Positions 17,852 to 25,538 of a stretch of DNA of 64,000 nucleotides are shown here, one piece after another. Origin of the DNA: Streptomyces sp. NBC_00820 (GTDB lineage: Bacteria > Actinomycetota > Actinomycetes > Streptomycetales > Streptomycetaceae); NCBI RefSeq assembly GCF_036347055.1, contig NZ_CP108882.1, positions 2,679,001 to 2,743,000 on the forward strand, read 5' to 3'. How positions within the stretch are numbered: position 1 is the first letter of the stretch; the number at the start of each line of letters is the position of its first letter. Made by a program: the position numbers and the translations under genes. The notes under the pieces were generated by a model. It saw only the letters and a list, made by a program, of their open reading frames with translations. It was not told the origin of the DNA and made no database searches.

Positions 17852-19072
17852 GTGATTCCCTTCCGCCTCTCCCCGCAGCTCCTCGTCTGGCGCGCAACGC
17901 TGGCGCTGGCCGTCGTGTTCGTGATGCTCGCGACGACCGGCTGGACCGCGCTGCGCACGCACCGGGATTCGACCGCCCTGCAGTCCTCGCTCTCCCAGTG
18001 GGAGCGCGGCAGTGTCCGCGGCGGTCCGCGCCTGCCGGACCCGCAGGCCACACCCGCCGAGCTCTCCCGTTTCTTCGCCTCGCTGACCCCGCACGAGCGC
18101 GACAGCCTGGCCCACCGCTTCCCGCTGGCCGTCGGCAACATGAACGGCGCCCCCGTACCCCTGCGCTACCGCGCCAACCGCATCGCGCTGGAGCAGGCGC
18201 GCGACGTCGAGCGCGAGCGCATGCACGACAGCCGGCTCAGCGCGGCCGGGCAGCAGGACGCGAGCCGCCGCATGCACCGCTACGAGGCGTTCATGCGCTC
18301 CGGCCGGCACATCCTGGCCTTCGACCCCGAGGGCTCGGGCCGTGTCGCCGAGGTGTTCGGCGATCTCGACCGGGCGGAGCGGATCTCCGTCGTCGTCCCC
18401 GGCGTCGACACCGACCTGCTCACCTTCCAGAAGACGAACCGCGAGTACACCGCCCCGGTCGGCATGGCCAAGGCCCTCTACGCGGCCGAACGGCAGGCCG
18501 GCCCCTCGACCCGTACGGCCGTGATCGCCTGGGCCGACTACACCTCGCCCGACGGGCTCGGCGTCGACGCGGCCACCGCGATGCGCGCCGAGGACGGCGC
18601 CGTCCGGCTGAACGCGCTGCTGCGCGCCCTGCCCGGCCGGGCCCCGGTGTCGATGTTCTGCCACAGCTACGGCTCGGTGCTCTGCGGGGTGGCCGCCCAC
18701 GGGATGCCCGGCCGGGTGAGCGACATAGCGGTGGCCGCGAGCCCCGGCATGCGCGTCGCCAAGGCCGCCCACCTGCGCACCTCCGCCCGCCTGTGGGCGA
18801 TGCGGGACGCCTCCGACTGGGTGCAGGACGTGCCGTACCTGGAGGTCGGCGGCCTCGGGCACGGCGCCGACCCGGTGGCCCCGGCGTTCGGCGCGCGGGT
18901 GCTGTCCGCGCACGACGCCCAGGGGCACAGTGGCTACTTCCAGCCAGGTACGGACAGCCTGCGCAACCTCGCCGACATCGGCGTGGGCGCGTTCGACGCG
19001 GTGACGTGCGCCCAGGAGAAAGACGCGTGCCGGACCGGTGTGCCGGACGCGGCGCCGTCCGGACGCGCGTAG
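17852..19072 (+). CDS. DUF1023-family alpha/beta hydrolase, membrane anchored
   Basis: A 406-residue protein with an N-terminal transmembrane segment (about 14-32) and a long helical region, followed by an alpha/beta-hydrolase domain of the actinobacterial DUF1023 family. VVVPGVDTD begins the domain and FCHSYGSVL (about 270) is the nucleophile elbow. The first Gly of the usual G-H-S-x-G is Cys here. GHSGYFQPGTDSLRNLA near 360 supplies the catalytic His. It is probably an extracytoplasmic lipase/esterase of unknown substrate. The GTG at 17852 lacks a ribosome-binding site but lies 10 bases after TAGTGT (17837-17842), suggesting a near-leaderless transcript. The 250 bp before it hold no gene. 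Confidence 0.85.
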   Translation: MIPFRLSPQLLVWRATLALAVVFVMLATTGWTALRTHRDSTALQSSLSQWERGSVRGGPRLPDPQATPAELSRFFASLTPHERDSLAHRFPLAVGNMNGAPVPLRYRANRIALEQARDVERERMHDSRLSAAGQQDASRRMHRYEAFMRSGRHILAFDPEGSGRVAEVFGDLDRAERISVVVPGVDTDLLTFQKTNREYTAPVGMAKALYAAERQAGPSTRTAVIAWADYTSPDGLGVDAATAMRAEDGAVRLNALLRALPGRAPVSMFCHSYGSVLCGVAAHGMPGRVSDIAVAASPGMRVAKAAHLRTSARLWAMRDASDWVQDVPYLEVGGLGHGADPVAPAFGARVLSAHDAQGHSGYFQPGTDSLRNLADIGVGAFDAVTCAQEKDACRTGVPDAAPSGRA

Positions 19073-19138
19073 AAACAGCAGGAAGTGCGGTCTGCGCGGG
19101 TGGCGACGGAGGAGCATGTGCCGCATACGATGAGCCGC

Positions 19139-19993
19139 ATGGGTGACGTACTGGCGGGTTTTCATGCCGTCTGGGAGTTCGAATCCGACTCCGTGCTCAT
19201 CCGTTACGAACGGGGGATTCGAACACCGAAACTGTTTCAGGCCTTGGGTGAGCGACGCGTCCCGCTGTCCGCGGTGGACGGCGTGACCCTCACCCCGGGC
19301 AAGCGCGGCACGGTCGTCCTGCGCCTCGCGCCGCGCGCCGGCGCCGACCCGCTGATGGACGCGGCGGCCGGGCAGCTGCGCGAGGGATCCGACCCGTACC
19401 GGCTGGTGCTGCCGGCCGAGCGGGAGACCCTCGCCGAGTACTACGCCGACGAGCTGAAGGGCCTGCTCGCCGAGTCCGGATCGGGTCCCGTCGACCGGTA
19501 CCTGGTCGACGCACCCGCGGCGCCGCTGCACTTCAAGGCGTACGACGGGAAGGCGTCCTTCGACGGCACCACCGTGCAGTTCCGGTGGTCGTGGACGGGC
19601 GCGTCGTCGGCGAAGTGGAAGGCCGGCGACCAGAGCTTCGCCGTCGCGGACCTCAGCGGGGTGGAATGGCGGTCGCCCGAGGTGTTCGAGGGGCATCTGC
19701 GGCTGCTGCTGCGCTCCGCCGAGTCGGCCGAGGCCGTACCGGCCGACCAGGACCCGGCGGCCGTCGTCTTCGGACTCGGGTACGGGCCGGTGCACGAGTC
19801 GCTGCCGTTCGCGGCGGCGGTGCTGGCGGCGCTGCGCGCGCGGGGGCCGGTACCGGTGGCCCCCGCGCCGGCGCGGAGGGATCCGGCCGACATCGCCGAA
19901 CGGATCCGGCACCTCGGGGAGCTGCACCAGGCCGGGCTGGTGACCGACGAGGAGTTCTCCTCCAAGAAGGCCGAGCTGCTCGCCGAGCTTTAG
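19139..19993 (+). CDS. DUF4429 protein with C-terminal SHOCT domain
   Basis: A 284-residue protein with two copies of a DUF4429 fold. The first starts at GDVLAGFHAVWEFESDSVLIRYERGI, the second at VDAPAAPLHFKAYDGKASFDGTTVQFRW. A Pro-rich linker leads to a SHOCT helix pair (IAERIRHLGELHQAGLVTDEEFSSKKAELL). SHOCT is a short oligomerisation or membrane-association motif. Function unknown. The start is uncertain: ATG at 19139 matches the usual DUF4429 N-terminus, while ATG 19130 and GTG 19118 (just after GGAGGAG) are in frame. It follows the DUF1023 gene by 66 bp on the same strand and may be co-transcribed. Confidence 0.8.
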   Translation: MGDVLAGFHAVWEFESDSVLIRYERGIRTPKLFQALGERRVPLSAVDGVTLTPGKRGTVVLRLAPRAGADPLMDAAAGQLREGSDPYRLVLPAERETLAEYYADELKGLLAESGSGPVDRYLVDAPAAPLHFKAYDGKASFDGTTVQFRWSWTGASSAKWKAGDQSFAVADLSGVEWRSPEVFEGHLRLLLRSAESAEAVPADQDPAAVVFGLGYGPVHESLPFAAAVLAALRARGPVPVAPAPARRDPADIAERIRHLGELHQAGLVTDEEFSSKKAELLAEL

Positions 19994-19999
19994 CCGGAA

Positions 20000-20050
20000 C
20001 CGGGCTGCCCGGCAGCCGCGAGCCGGGCAGCCGGGCAGCCGGGCAGCCGG
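20000..20050. terminator. GC-rich hairpin with 8-bp tandem repeats between convergent genes
   Basis: CCGGGCTGCCCGGC can pair with the following GCCGGGCAGCCGG. Downstream AGCCGGGC is repeated nearly four times (20021-20050). Located between the convergent SHOCT and aldo-keto reductase genes, it is a likely bidirectional terminator and a site of replication slippage. Confidence 0.55.
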
Positions 20051-20084
20051 CGTCCACCGGAAGCGGGACGCCGGGCCCGGGGCG

Positions 20085-21101
20085 CTACTCCCTTCCGGCC
20101 GAGGTGAACGTCATGTCCGCGTAACGGTCGCCCGCCACCTTCTCCGCGATCGGTTCGAGCAGGGACAGTTCCGCGTCCGAGAGCGTGATGGCCGTCGCCG
20201 CCACGTTCTCCTCCACCCGGCTCGGCTTGCGGGTGCCCGGGATGGGGGCGACGGGGAGGCCGTGCACGGCCGCACGCTGGTGGACCCAGGCCAGGGCGAT
20301 CTGCCCGGGGGTGACCTCGTGGGCCGCGGCCAGCTCACGGACCGGGGCGAGGAGCGAGACGTTGGCGGTGGCGTTGGCACCGGTGAAGCGGGGATGCTGA
20401 CGGCGGAAGTCGCCGGCGGTGAGGTCCTTGCCGGCGTCGGCGAAGGAGCCCGTGAGGAAGCCGCGGCCCAGCGGGGAGTACGGCACCAGGGTCACGCCCA
20501 GGTCGCGCGCCGCCGGGACCACGTGCGCCTCGATGTCCCGGCTGAACAGGGACCACTCCGACTGCACGGCGGCGATGGGGTGGACGGCGTGCGCGGCGCG
20601 CAGCTCCTCGGCCGTGACCTCGCTCAGGCCCAGCTGCTTGACCTTGCCCTCGCGCACCAGCTCGGCCATGACGGCGACGGTCTCCTCGATGGGGACGTTC
20701 ACGTCGCGGCGGTGCATGTAGTAGAGGTCGATCACGTCGACGTCGAGCCGCCGCAGGCTGGCCTCGACCGCCTCGCGGATGTACGGGGCGTCGTTGCGGA
20801 TGATCCGCTTCGTCGGGTCCTCCGGCGGGATGGCGAGGGCGAACTTGGTGGCGATGACCACCTCGTCGCGGTGCGCCTTGAAGAAGGGGGAGAGGAACCG
20901 CTCGTTCTCACCGGCGCCGTACGCGTCCGCCGTGTCGTACAGCGTCACGCCGAGCTCCAGCGCCCGTTCGAGCGCGGCCCGCGACGCGTCCGCGTCCGAG
21001 GGGCCGTAGCCGAAGCTCATGCCCATGCAGCCGAGCCCCTGTACGCCGACCTCCGGTCCGCCTGTGCCGAGTCGTACCGTAGGGATCGTGGCGTCGGTCA
21101 T
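20085..21101 (-). CDS. Aldo/keto reductase
   Basis: A 338-residue NADPH-dependent carbonyl reductase with an (alpha/beta)8 barrel. The catalytic tetrad is complete: D56 and Y61 (LYDTADAYG), K86 (ATKF) and H130 (DLYYMHRRD). The C-terminal PIPGTRKPSRVEENVAA is the NADPH 2'-phosphate site. Most like the AKR13/YajO-type oxidoreductases acting on small aldehydes. Its ATG overlaps the stop of the upstream MerR gene by four bases (ATGA at 21098-21101), so the two are translationally coupled and the MerR protein almost certainly controls it. The inducer may be an electrophilic aldehyde or quinone, inferred from similar MerR-AKR pairs. Confidence 0.93.
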   Translation of the reverse strand: MTDATIPTVRLGTGGPEVGVQGLGCMGMSFGYGPSDADASRAALERALELGVTLYDTADAYGAGENERFLSPFFKAHRDEVVIATKFALAIPPEDPTKRIIRNDAPYIREAVEASLRRLDVDVIDLYYMHRRDVNVPIEETVAVMAELVREGKVKQLGLSEVTAEELRAAHAVHPIAAVQSEWSLFSRDIEAHVVPAARDLGVTLVPYSPLGRGFLTGSFADAGKDLTAGDFRRQHPRFTGANATANVSLLAPVRELAAAHEVTPGQIALAWVHQRAAVHGLPVAPIPGTRKPSRVEENVAATAITLSDAELSLLEPIAEKVAGDRYADMTFTSAGRE

Positions 21102-21562
21102 CGGGTGTTCCCCTCCATCGCGTAGAAACTGATCTTGCGGTCGAGCACGGCGAGCGTGTCACGCAGTTCGCCGATCCGGGCCAGCACGTCCCTGCGGGTC
21201 GACTCCAGCAGGGCCTGCCGGTCCAGGTAGGTGCTCTCCCCCTCCCGCACCAGCTCCGCGTACCGGACCATGTCCGCCACCGGCATGCCGGTCAGGCGCA
21301 GCTTGGTCACGAAGTCCAGCCAGTCCAGGTCCCGGTTGCGGTAGCGGCGCTGGCCGGTGTGCGAGCGGTCGATGTGCGGCATCAGGCCGATCCGCTCGTA
21401 CCAGCGCAGGGTGTGCGCGGTCAGTCCGGTGAAGGCGACGACCTCGCTGATCGTGTAGCGGTCCTGTCCCTCGGGCCGGGGGTGGCGCCTGGGCGGGGCG
21501 GAGCAGATGTGGTCGGGGGCGGTCTGCCCGGCGGCCAGGGGCGTGGTCTGCATCACCGTCAT
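21098..21562 (-). CDS. MerR family transcriptional regulator
   Basis: A 154-residue regulator. A poorly conserved 30-residue leader precedes the MerR helix-turn-helix (YTISEVVAFTGLTAHTLRWYERIGL), wing (RRYRNRDLDWLDFV) and a dimerisation helix, ending without a metal-binding cysteine cluster. It therefore senses organic or redox signals rather than metals. The ATG at 21562 was chosen because the -10 box TAGCGT lies seven bases upstream, giving a leaderless mRNA; ATG 21553 is also possible. A longer reading frame to 21652 would run through the promoter and is rejected. Its own promoter has a 19-bp spacer with a central palindrome, so the protein should activate its own operon. Confidence 0.9.
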   Translation of the reverse strand: MTVMQTTPLAAGQTAPDHICSAPPRRHPRPEGQDRYTISEVVAFTGLTAHTLRWYERIGLMPHIDRSHTGQRRYRNRDLDWLDFVTKLRLTGMPVADMVRYAELVREGESTYLDRQALLESTRRDVLARIGELRDTLAVLDRKISFYAMEGNTR

Positions 21563-21569
21563 GGCCCCC

Positions 21570-21600
21570 ACGCTATGACCTTCGAGTGCACTCCAAGCAA
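21570..21600 (-). promoter_or_regulatory. MerR-type promoter with 19-bp spacer and palindromic operator
   Basis: Reading leftward, TTGCTT (21600-21595), exactly 19 bases, then TAGCGT (21575-21570). Inside lies the near-perfect palindrome CTTGGAGTGCACTCGAAG (21597-21580; two mismatched positions). An over-long spacer spanned by a dyad is the hallmark of MerR-activated promoters. The start point would fall at the MerR ATG. Confidence 0.8.
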
Positions 21601-21663
21601 GCGGATTCCGGCCGGAGTCGACCCCTGGTGCGACGGGGGCGCGGCGGCACATAGGCTCGCCGC

Positions 21664-22485
21664 ATGTCGTTGCAGAGCTTGGCGCTGATCGAGAACTGGC
21701 CGGTCACCACCGCCGCGGCGGGTGTCGTACGAGCCGACGGGACCGTCATCGGGACCCATGGGACCGTCGGGCACCGCTTTCCGCTGGCCTCGGTGACCAA
21801 GCCGCTGGCAGCTTACGCGGCGCTCGTCGCGTACGAGGAGGGGGCGATCGAGCTGGACGAGCCGGCCGGTCCGCCCGGGGCCACGGTCCGCCATCTCCTC
21901 GCGCACACCTCCGGACTCGCCTTCGACGAGCACCGGGTGATGGCTCCTCCCGGGGACCGGCGGCTGTACTCCAACGCCGGGTTCGAGCAGCTCGGGGACC
22001 ACATCGCCAAGGCGACGGACATCCCGTTCGGGGAGTATCTGCGACAGGCGGTGCTGGAGCCGCTCGGGATGACGTCCACGTCGCTGGAGGGGTCGCCGGC
22101 GAAGGACGGGGTCTCGAGCGTGGAGGACCTGCTGCGGTTCGCGGCGGAGGTGCAGGCGCCGCGTCTGCTGGATCCGCGTACGGTCGCCGAGGCGATGACC
22201 GTGCAGTTCCCGGGGACGAAGGGCGTCCTGCCCGGGTACGGCCACCAGAGCCCCAACGACTGGGGGCTGGGCTTCGAGATCCGCGACTCCAAGTCGCCCC
22301 ACTGGACGGGCGGTTCGTCCTCACCGCGCACCTTCGGCCACTTCGGCCAGGCCGGTACCTTCCTGTGGGTCGACCCGGACGCGGGGGTGGCCGCCGTCGC
22401 GCTGGCCGACCGCGCCTTCGGACCCTGGGCCGTCGAGGCGTGGCCGGTCCTGACGGACGCGGTCCTCACGGAGCTGCGGGGCTGA
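21664..22485 (+). CDS. Serine hydrolase, beta-lactamase/class C family
   Basis: A 273-residue cytoplasmic-looking enzyme without signal peptide. It has the penicillin-binding-protein fold signatures: S43-V-T-K46 (nucleophile and base), Y-S-N in RRLYSNAGF, and HFGQAG near 230 in place of KTG. VRHLLAHTSGL is typical of the EstB/class C esterase group. It probably hydrolyses an ester or amide; beta-lactamase action is unlikely without export. ATG at 21664 lies in the divergent region opposite the MerR gene, about 100 bp from it. Convergent with the pirin gene, 23 bp away. Confidence 0.88.
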   Translation: MSLQSLALIENWPVTTAAAGVVRADGTVIGTHGTVGHRFPLASVTKPLAAYAALVAYEEGAIELDEPAGPPGATVRHLLAHTSGLAFDEHRVMAPPGDRRLYSNAGFEQLGDHIAKATDIPFGEYLRQAVLEPLGMTSTSLEGSPAKDGVSSVEDLLRFAAEVQAPRLLDPRTVAEAMTVQFPGTKGVLPGYGHQSPNDWGLGFEIRDSKSPHWTGGSSSPRTFGHFGQAGTFLWVDPDAGVAAVALADRAFGPWAVEAWPVLTDAVLTELRG

Positions 22486-22508
22486 GCCGACCGGGTGCCC
22501 GCCCGCCG

Positions 22509-23162
22509 CTACCCCGTCATCTCCCACAGCAGCACCTCCGCGGGCTCGACGCCCTCCAGCTCCAGCCCCTCCGCCCCCGTGATCCGGGCCGAGTCCCCCG
22601 GGCCCAGGGTCTCGCCGGCCAGCCGGACCCGTCCGTGGACCACCTGTGCGTACACGTACGCGGCGTCCGGCACGGCGGTCCGCTCCCCCGGCGCCGGGCG
22701 GCGCACGTGCAGCATCGCCCCCGCGCCCGGGACGGCGTACGGGGTGGAGTCGGCGATGCCACGGATGATCTCGTAGGAGGGTTCGCCGCCGGGCTTCAGG
22801 GGGGCCAGCCACATCTGCACGAAGGTCAGCGGCAGCGTGCCCTCGTTGCGTTCCACGTGCCGGACGCCCGCCGCGGCGCTGAGGTGCTGGACGTCTCCGG
22901 GGCGGACCCTCGTCTCGTGGCCCGTGGAGTCGCGGTGGGTGAGTTCGCCCTCGACGACCCAGGTCACGATCTCCGTGTGGCTGTGCGGATGTTCGTCGAA
23001 GCCGGCGCCGGGTGCGAGCCGCTCCTCGTTGCAGGCGATCACCGCGCCGAAGCGCAGGTTGCCGGGGTCGTAGTGCGGGCCGAAGGAGAAGGCGTGCCGG
23101 GAGGCGATCCCGGCCTCCGGGTCCCCGCCGGGGTAGCGCTCACCAGCGCGCCGTACATCCAT
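22509..23162 (-). CDS. Pirin family protein
   Basis: A 217-residue bicupin. The first cupin carries the metal ligands in FDEHPHSHTEIVTW, with later HRDSTGHE and the paired VQHLSAAAGVRHVERN segment. Pirins bind Fe and act as quercetinase-like dioxygenases or as regulators; in Streptomyces coelicolor a pirin-like protein was linked to redox stress and beta-oxidation control (recalled). The ATG at 23162 gives the standard N-terminus MDVRRAGERYPGG; a much longer frame running upstream is antisense to fasR and rejected. Divergent from fasR with 129 bp between them, hinting at shared control with fatty acid synthesis. Confidence 0.9.
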   Translation of the reverse strand: MDVRRAGERYPGGDPEAGIASRHAFSFGPHYDPGNLRFGAVIACNEERLAPGAGFDEHPHSHTEIVTWVVEGELTHRDSTGHETRVRPGDVQHLSAAAGVRHVERNEGTLPLTFVQMWLAPLKPGGEPSYEIIRGIADSTPYAVPGAGAMLHVRRPAPGERTAVPDAAYVYAQVVHGRVRLAGETLGPGDSARITGAEGLELEGVEPAEVLLWEMTG

Positions 23163-23291
23163 CACGCCCACCACGGTAGACCGCGCACGACCGCCCTCAC
23201 AGACCGTGCGGAACACCCCCGCAGGCCCGGTGGGGGCTTCACGCCGACCCGGCGGCACACGGTCCCGTCCGGATAAGGCAGTCTTGTCCAC
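23163..23291. promoter_or_regulatory. Divergent pirin/fasR intergenic region
   Basis: The 129 bp must contain both promoters. GGATAAGGC at 23270-23278 is a candidate -10 for fasR, whose GTG at 23292 lacks a good ribosome-binding site. No clear operator is visible. Confidence 0.4.
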
Positions 23292-24500
23292 GTGCCCGAA
23301 CCCGAATCCCACCACAGCGAACCCGCAGCAGTACGCCCCGTCCACCCGCACACGGCGACGCTGAAACGGCTGGAGAAGTCCTCCGGGACGCTCGCCGCGC
23401 AGGCCATCGCACGGATGGACGAGACCCTCCCGTGGTACCGGGCGATGCCACCGGAGAACCGCTCCTGGATCGGACTCGTGGCCCAGGCGGGCATCGCCGC
23501 CTTCACCGAGTGGTTCCGGTACCCGGACGCCCCGCAGGCCATCTCGACCGACGTGTTCGGCACCGCGCCGCGCGAGCTGACCCGGGCCATCACCCTGCGG
23601 CAGACCGTGGAGATGGTGCGGACCACGATCGAGGTCATGGAGAGCGCGATCGACGAGGTCGCCGCCCCCGGTGACGAGCGCGTGCTGCGCGAGGCGCTGC
23701 TGGTGTACGCCCGGGAGATCGCCTTCGCCACCGCCCAGGTGTACGCCCAGGCCGCCGAGGCACGCGGAGCCTGGGACGCGCGGCTGGAGTCGCTGGTGGT
23801 CAACGCGGTGCTCAGCGGCGAGGCGGACGAGGGGGCCGTCAGCCGGGCCGCGGCGCTCGGCTGGAACTCCCCGGACAACGTGTGCGTCGTCCTCGGGACC
23901 GCGCCCGAAGGGGACAGCGAGCTGACCGTCGAGGCCATCCGGCGGGCCGCCCGGCACGCCAAGCTCCAGGTGCTCACGGGGGTGCTCGGGGACCGGCTGG
24001 TGGTCATCGCCGGCGGCAACCCGAATCCGCTCGCCGTGGCCAGGTCGCTGATCGGGCCGTTCGCCGCGGGGCCGGTCGTCGCCGGGCCCGTCGTACCCGA
24101 TCTGCTCGCCGCCACGCGGTCCGCGCAGGCCGCCGCCGCGGGCCTGAAGGCGTGTACGGCCTGGCAGGACGCGCCGCGGCCGGTGCTGGCCGACGATCTG
24201 CTGCCCGAGCGTGCCATCGCGGGCGATCCGGGCGCACGCGAGCAGCTGGTGGAGGAGATCTACAGACCGCTGGAGGAAGCGGGGTCGGCGCTCCTGGAGA
24301 CCTTGAGCGTCTATCTGGAACAGGCGAGCAGCCTGGAGGGCGCCGCCCGGATGCTCTTCGTTCACCCGAACACCGTGCGCTACCGGCTCCGACGTGTGAC
24401 TGACGTCACGGGTTGGTCACCCTCCGATGTACGATCCGCGTTCACGCTGCGGATCGCCCTGATCCTGGGGCGTCTGACCGATGGAGACGTCCAGCTCTAG
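23292..24500 (+). CDS. fasR: FasR-type transcriptional activator of fatty acid synthesis
   Basis: A 402-residue PucR/CdaR-like regulator. The N-terminal two-thirds are alpha-helical and GGDEF-like without catalytic motifs. The C-terminus has the PucR-type helix-turn-helix GAARMLFVHPNTVRYRLRRV (about 354-373). In Streptomyces coelicolor the gene directly before fabD encodes FasR, which activates the fabD-fabH-acpP-fabF operon (Arabolaza and co-workers). Position, size and HTH make this the orthologue, and Rv2242 occupies the same place in Mycobacterium. The GTG at 23292 is the only start compatible with the conserved N-terminus. An inverted repeat begins at its last base and may be its operator. 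Confidence 0.93.
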   Translation: MPEPESHHSEPAAVRPVHPHTATLKRLEKSSGTLAAQAIARMDETLPWYRAMPPENRSWIGLVAQAGIAAFTEWFRYPDAPQAISTDVFGTAPRELTRAITLRQTVEMVRTTIEVMESAIDEVAAPGDERVLREALLVYAREIAFATAQVYAQAAEARGAWDARLESLVVNAVLSGEADEGAVSRAAALGWNSPDNVCVVLGTAPEGDSELTVEAIRRAARHAKLQVLTGVLGDRLVVIAGGNPNPLAVARSLIGPFAAGPVVAGPVVPDLLAATRSAQAAAAGLKACTAWQDAPRPVLADDLLPERAIAGDPGAREQLVEEIYRPLEEAGSALLETLSVYLEQASSLEGAARMLFVHPNTVRYRLRRVTDVTGWSPSDVRSAFTLRIALILGRLTDGDVQL

Positions 24501-24525
24501 CTTTTTGTCGGGGGCCCACAAAAGC
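24499..24525. promoter_or_regulatory. Inverted repeat upstream of fabD, candidate FasR operator
   Basis: GCTTTTTGTCGGG and CCCACAAAAGC (24500-24525) form an interrupted dyad with GCTTTTNGT-type arms just before fabD. There is no U-tract, so a terminator is less likely. Its A/T-rich arms stand out in the GC-rich context and lie about 65 bp before the fabD start, a suitable place for an activator. Confidence 0.5.
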
Positions 24526-24589
24526 CCTACGTGTTCTTCGTCCCTGTCCCCACGGGCGGCCGTGGCCGTCCCCAAGAGAGAGTGTGAGA

Positions 24590-25516
24590 GTGCTCGTACT
24601 CGTCGCTCCCGGCCAGGGCGCTCAGACGCCCGGCTTCCTGACCCCCTGGCTCGACCTCCCCGGCGCCGCCGACCGCGTCGCCGCGTGGTCCGAGGCCATC
24701 GGCCTGGACCTCGCCCACTACGGCACCCAGGCCGACGCCGACGCCATTCGCGACACCTCGGTGGCCCAGCCGCTGCTGGTCGCCGCGGGCATCCTGTCGG
24801 CCTCGGCACTCGGTACCGGGGCGCTTGCCGCCGCCGGGGCGGTCGCGGGCCACAGCGTCGGCGAGATCACCGCCGCGGCGATCACCGGTGTGCTGGACGA
24901 CACGGCCGCGCTCGGCCTCGTCCGCACCCGCGGCCTGGCCATGGCCGAAGCCGCCTCGATCACCCGGACCGGCATGTCCGCGCTGCTCGGCGGCGACCCC
25001 GAGGTGTCCGTCGCGCACCTGGAGAAGCTGGGCCTGACCGCGGCCAACATCAACGGCGCGGGCCAGATCGTCGCCGCGGGCACGCTGGAGCAGCTGGCCG
25101 CGCTGAACGACGACAAGCCCGAGGGCGTCCGCAAGGTCGTCGCGCTGCAGGTGGCCGGCGCCTTCCACACGCACCACATGGCGCCCGCCGTGGAGGTGCT
25201 GGCCGCGGCCGCAGCCAAGCTCGCGCCCGCCGACCCGACCGTCACCTACGTCTCCAACAAGGACGGCAAGGCCGTCGCCACCGGCACCGAGGTGCTGGAG
25301 CGGCTCGTCGGCCAGGTCGCCAACCCGGTCCGCTGGGACCTGTGCATGGAGACGTTCAAGGAGCTGGGCGTCACCACGCTCATCGAGGTGTGCCCGGGCG
25401 GCACCCTGACGGGTCTGGCCAAGCGCGCCCTGCCCGGGGTGCGCACGCTCGCCCTGAAGACCCCCGACGACCTCGACGCGGCGCGCGAGCTCATCACCGA
25501 GCACGCCAACGCCTGA
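24590..25516 (+). CDS. fabD: Malonyl-CoA:ACP transacylase
   Basis: A 308-residue enzyme that loads malonyl groups from CoA onto ACP for fatty acid synthesis and, in Streptomyces, also type II polyketide synthesis. Opening LVLVAPGQGAQTPGF carries the oxyanion GQGAQ. The nucleophile serine lies in AVAGHSVGEITAAA (about residue 94). The catalytic histidine is in GAFHTHHM. The GTG at 24590 is preferred over the GTG at 24584 because AAGAGAGAG lies at the right distance and the family starts with LVLVAPGQ. First gene of the fabD-fabH-acpP-fabF operon; 22 bp separate it from fabH. Likely activated by FasR. Confidence 0.97.
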   Translation: MLVLVAPGQGAQTPGFLTPWLDLPGAADRVAAWSEAIGLDLAHYGTQADADAIRDTSVAQPLLVAAGILSASALGTGALAAAGAVAGHSVGEITAAAITGVLDDTAALGLVRTRGLAMAEAASITRTGMSALLGGDPEVSVAHLEKLGLTAANINGAGQIVAAGTLEQLAALNDDKPEGVRKVVALQVAGAFHTHHMAPAVEVLAAAAAKLAPADPTVTYVSNKDGKAVATGTEVLERLVGQVANPVRWDLCMETFKELGVTTLIEVCPGGTLTGLAKRALPGVRTLALKTPDDLDAARELITEHANA

Positions 25517-25538
25517 CGCCTAAGGAGCCGTACCGAAC

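Noticed and set aside
22509..24365. Pirin with a 400-residue N-terminal extension
   Set aside because: The extra part is antisense to fasR and crosses the divergent promoter; the pirin family starts at MDVRRAGERYPGG (23162).
24499..24525. Intrinsic terminator of fasR
   Set aside because: No U-tract follows and fabD is only 65 bp away; an operator role is more likely though not proven.
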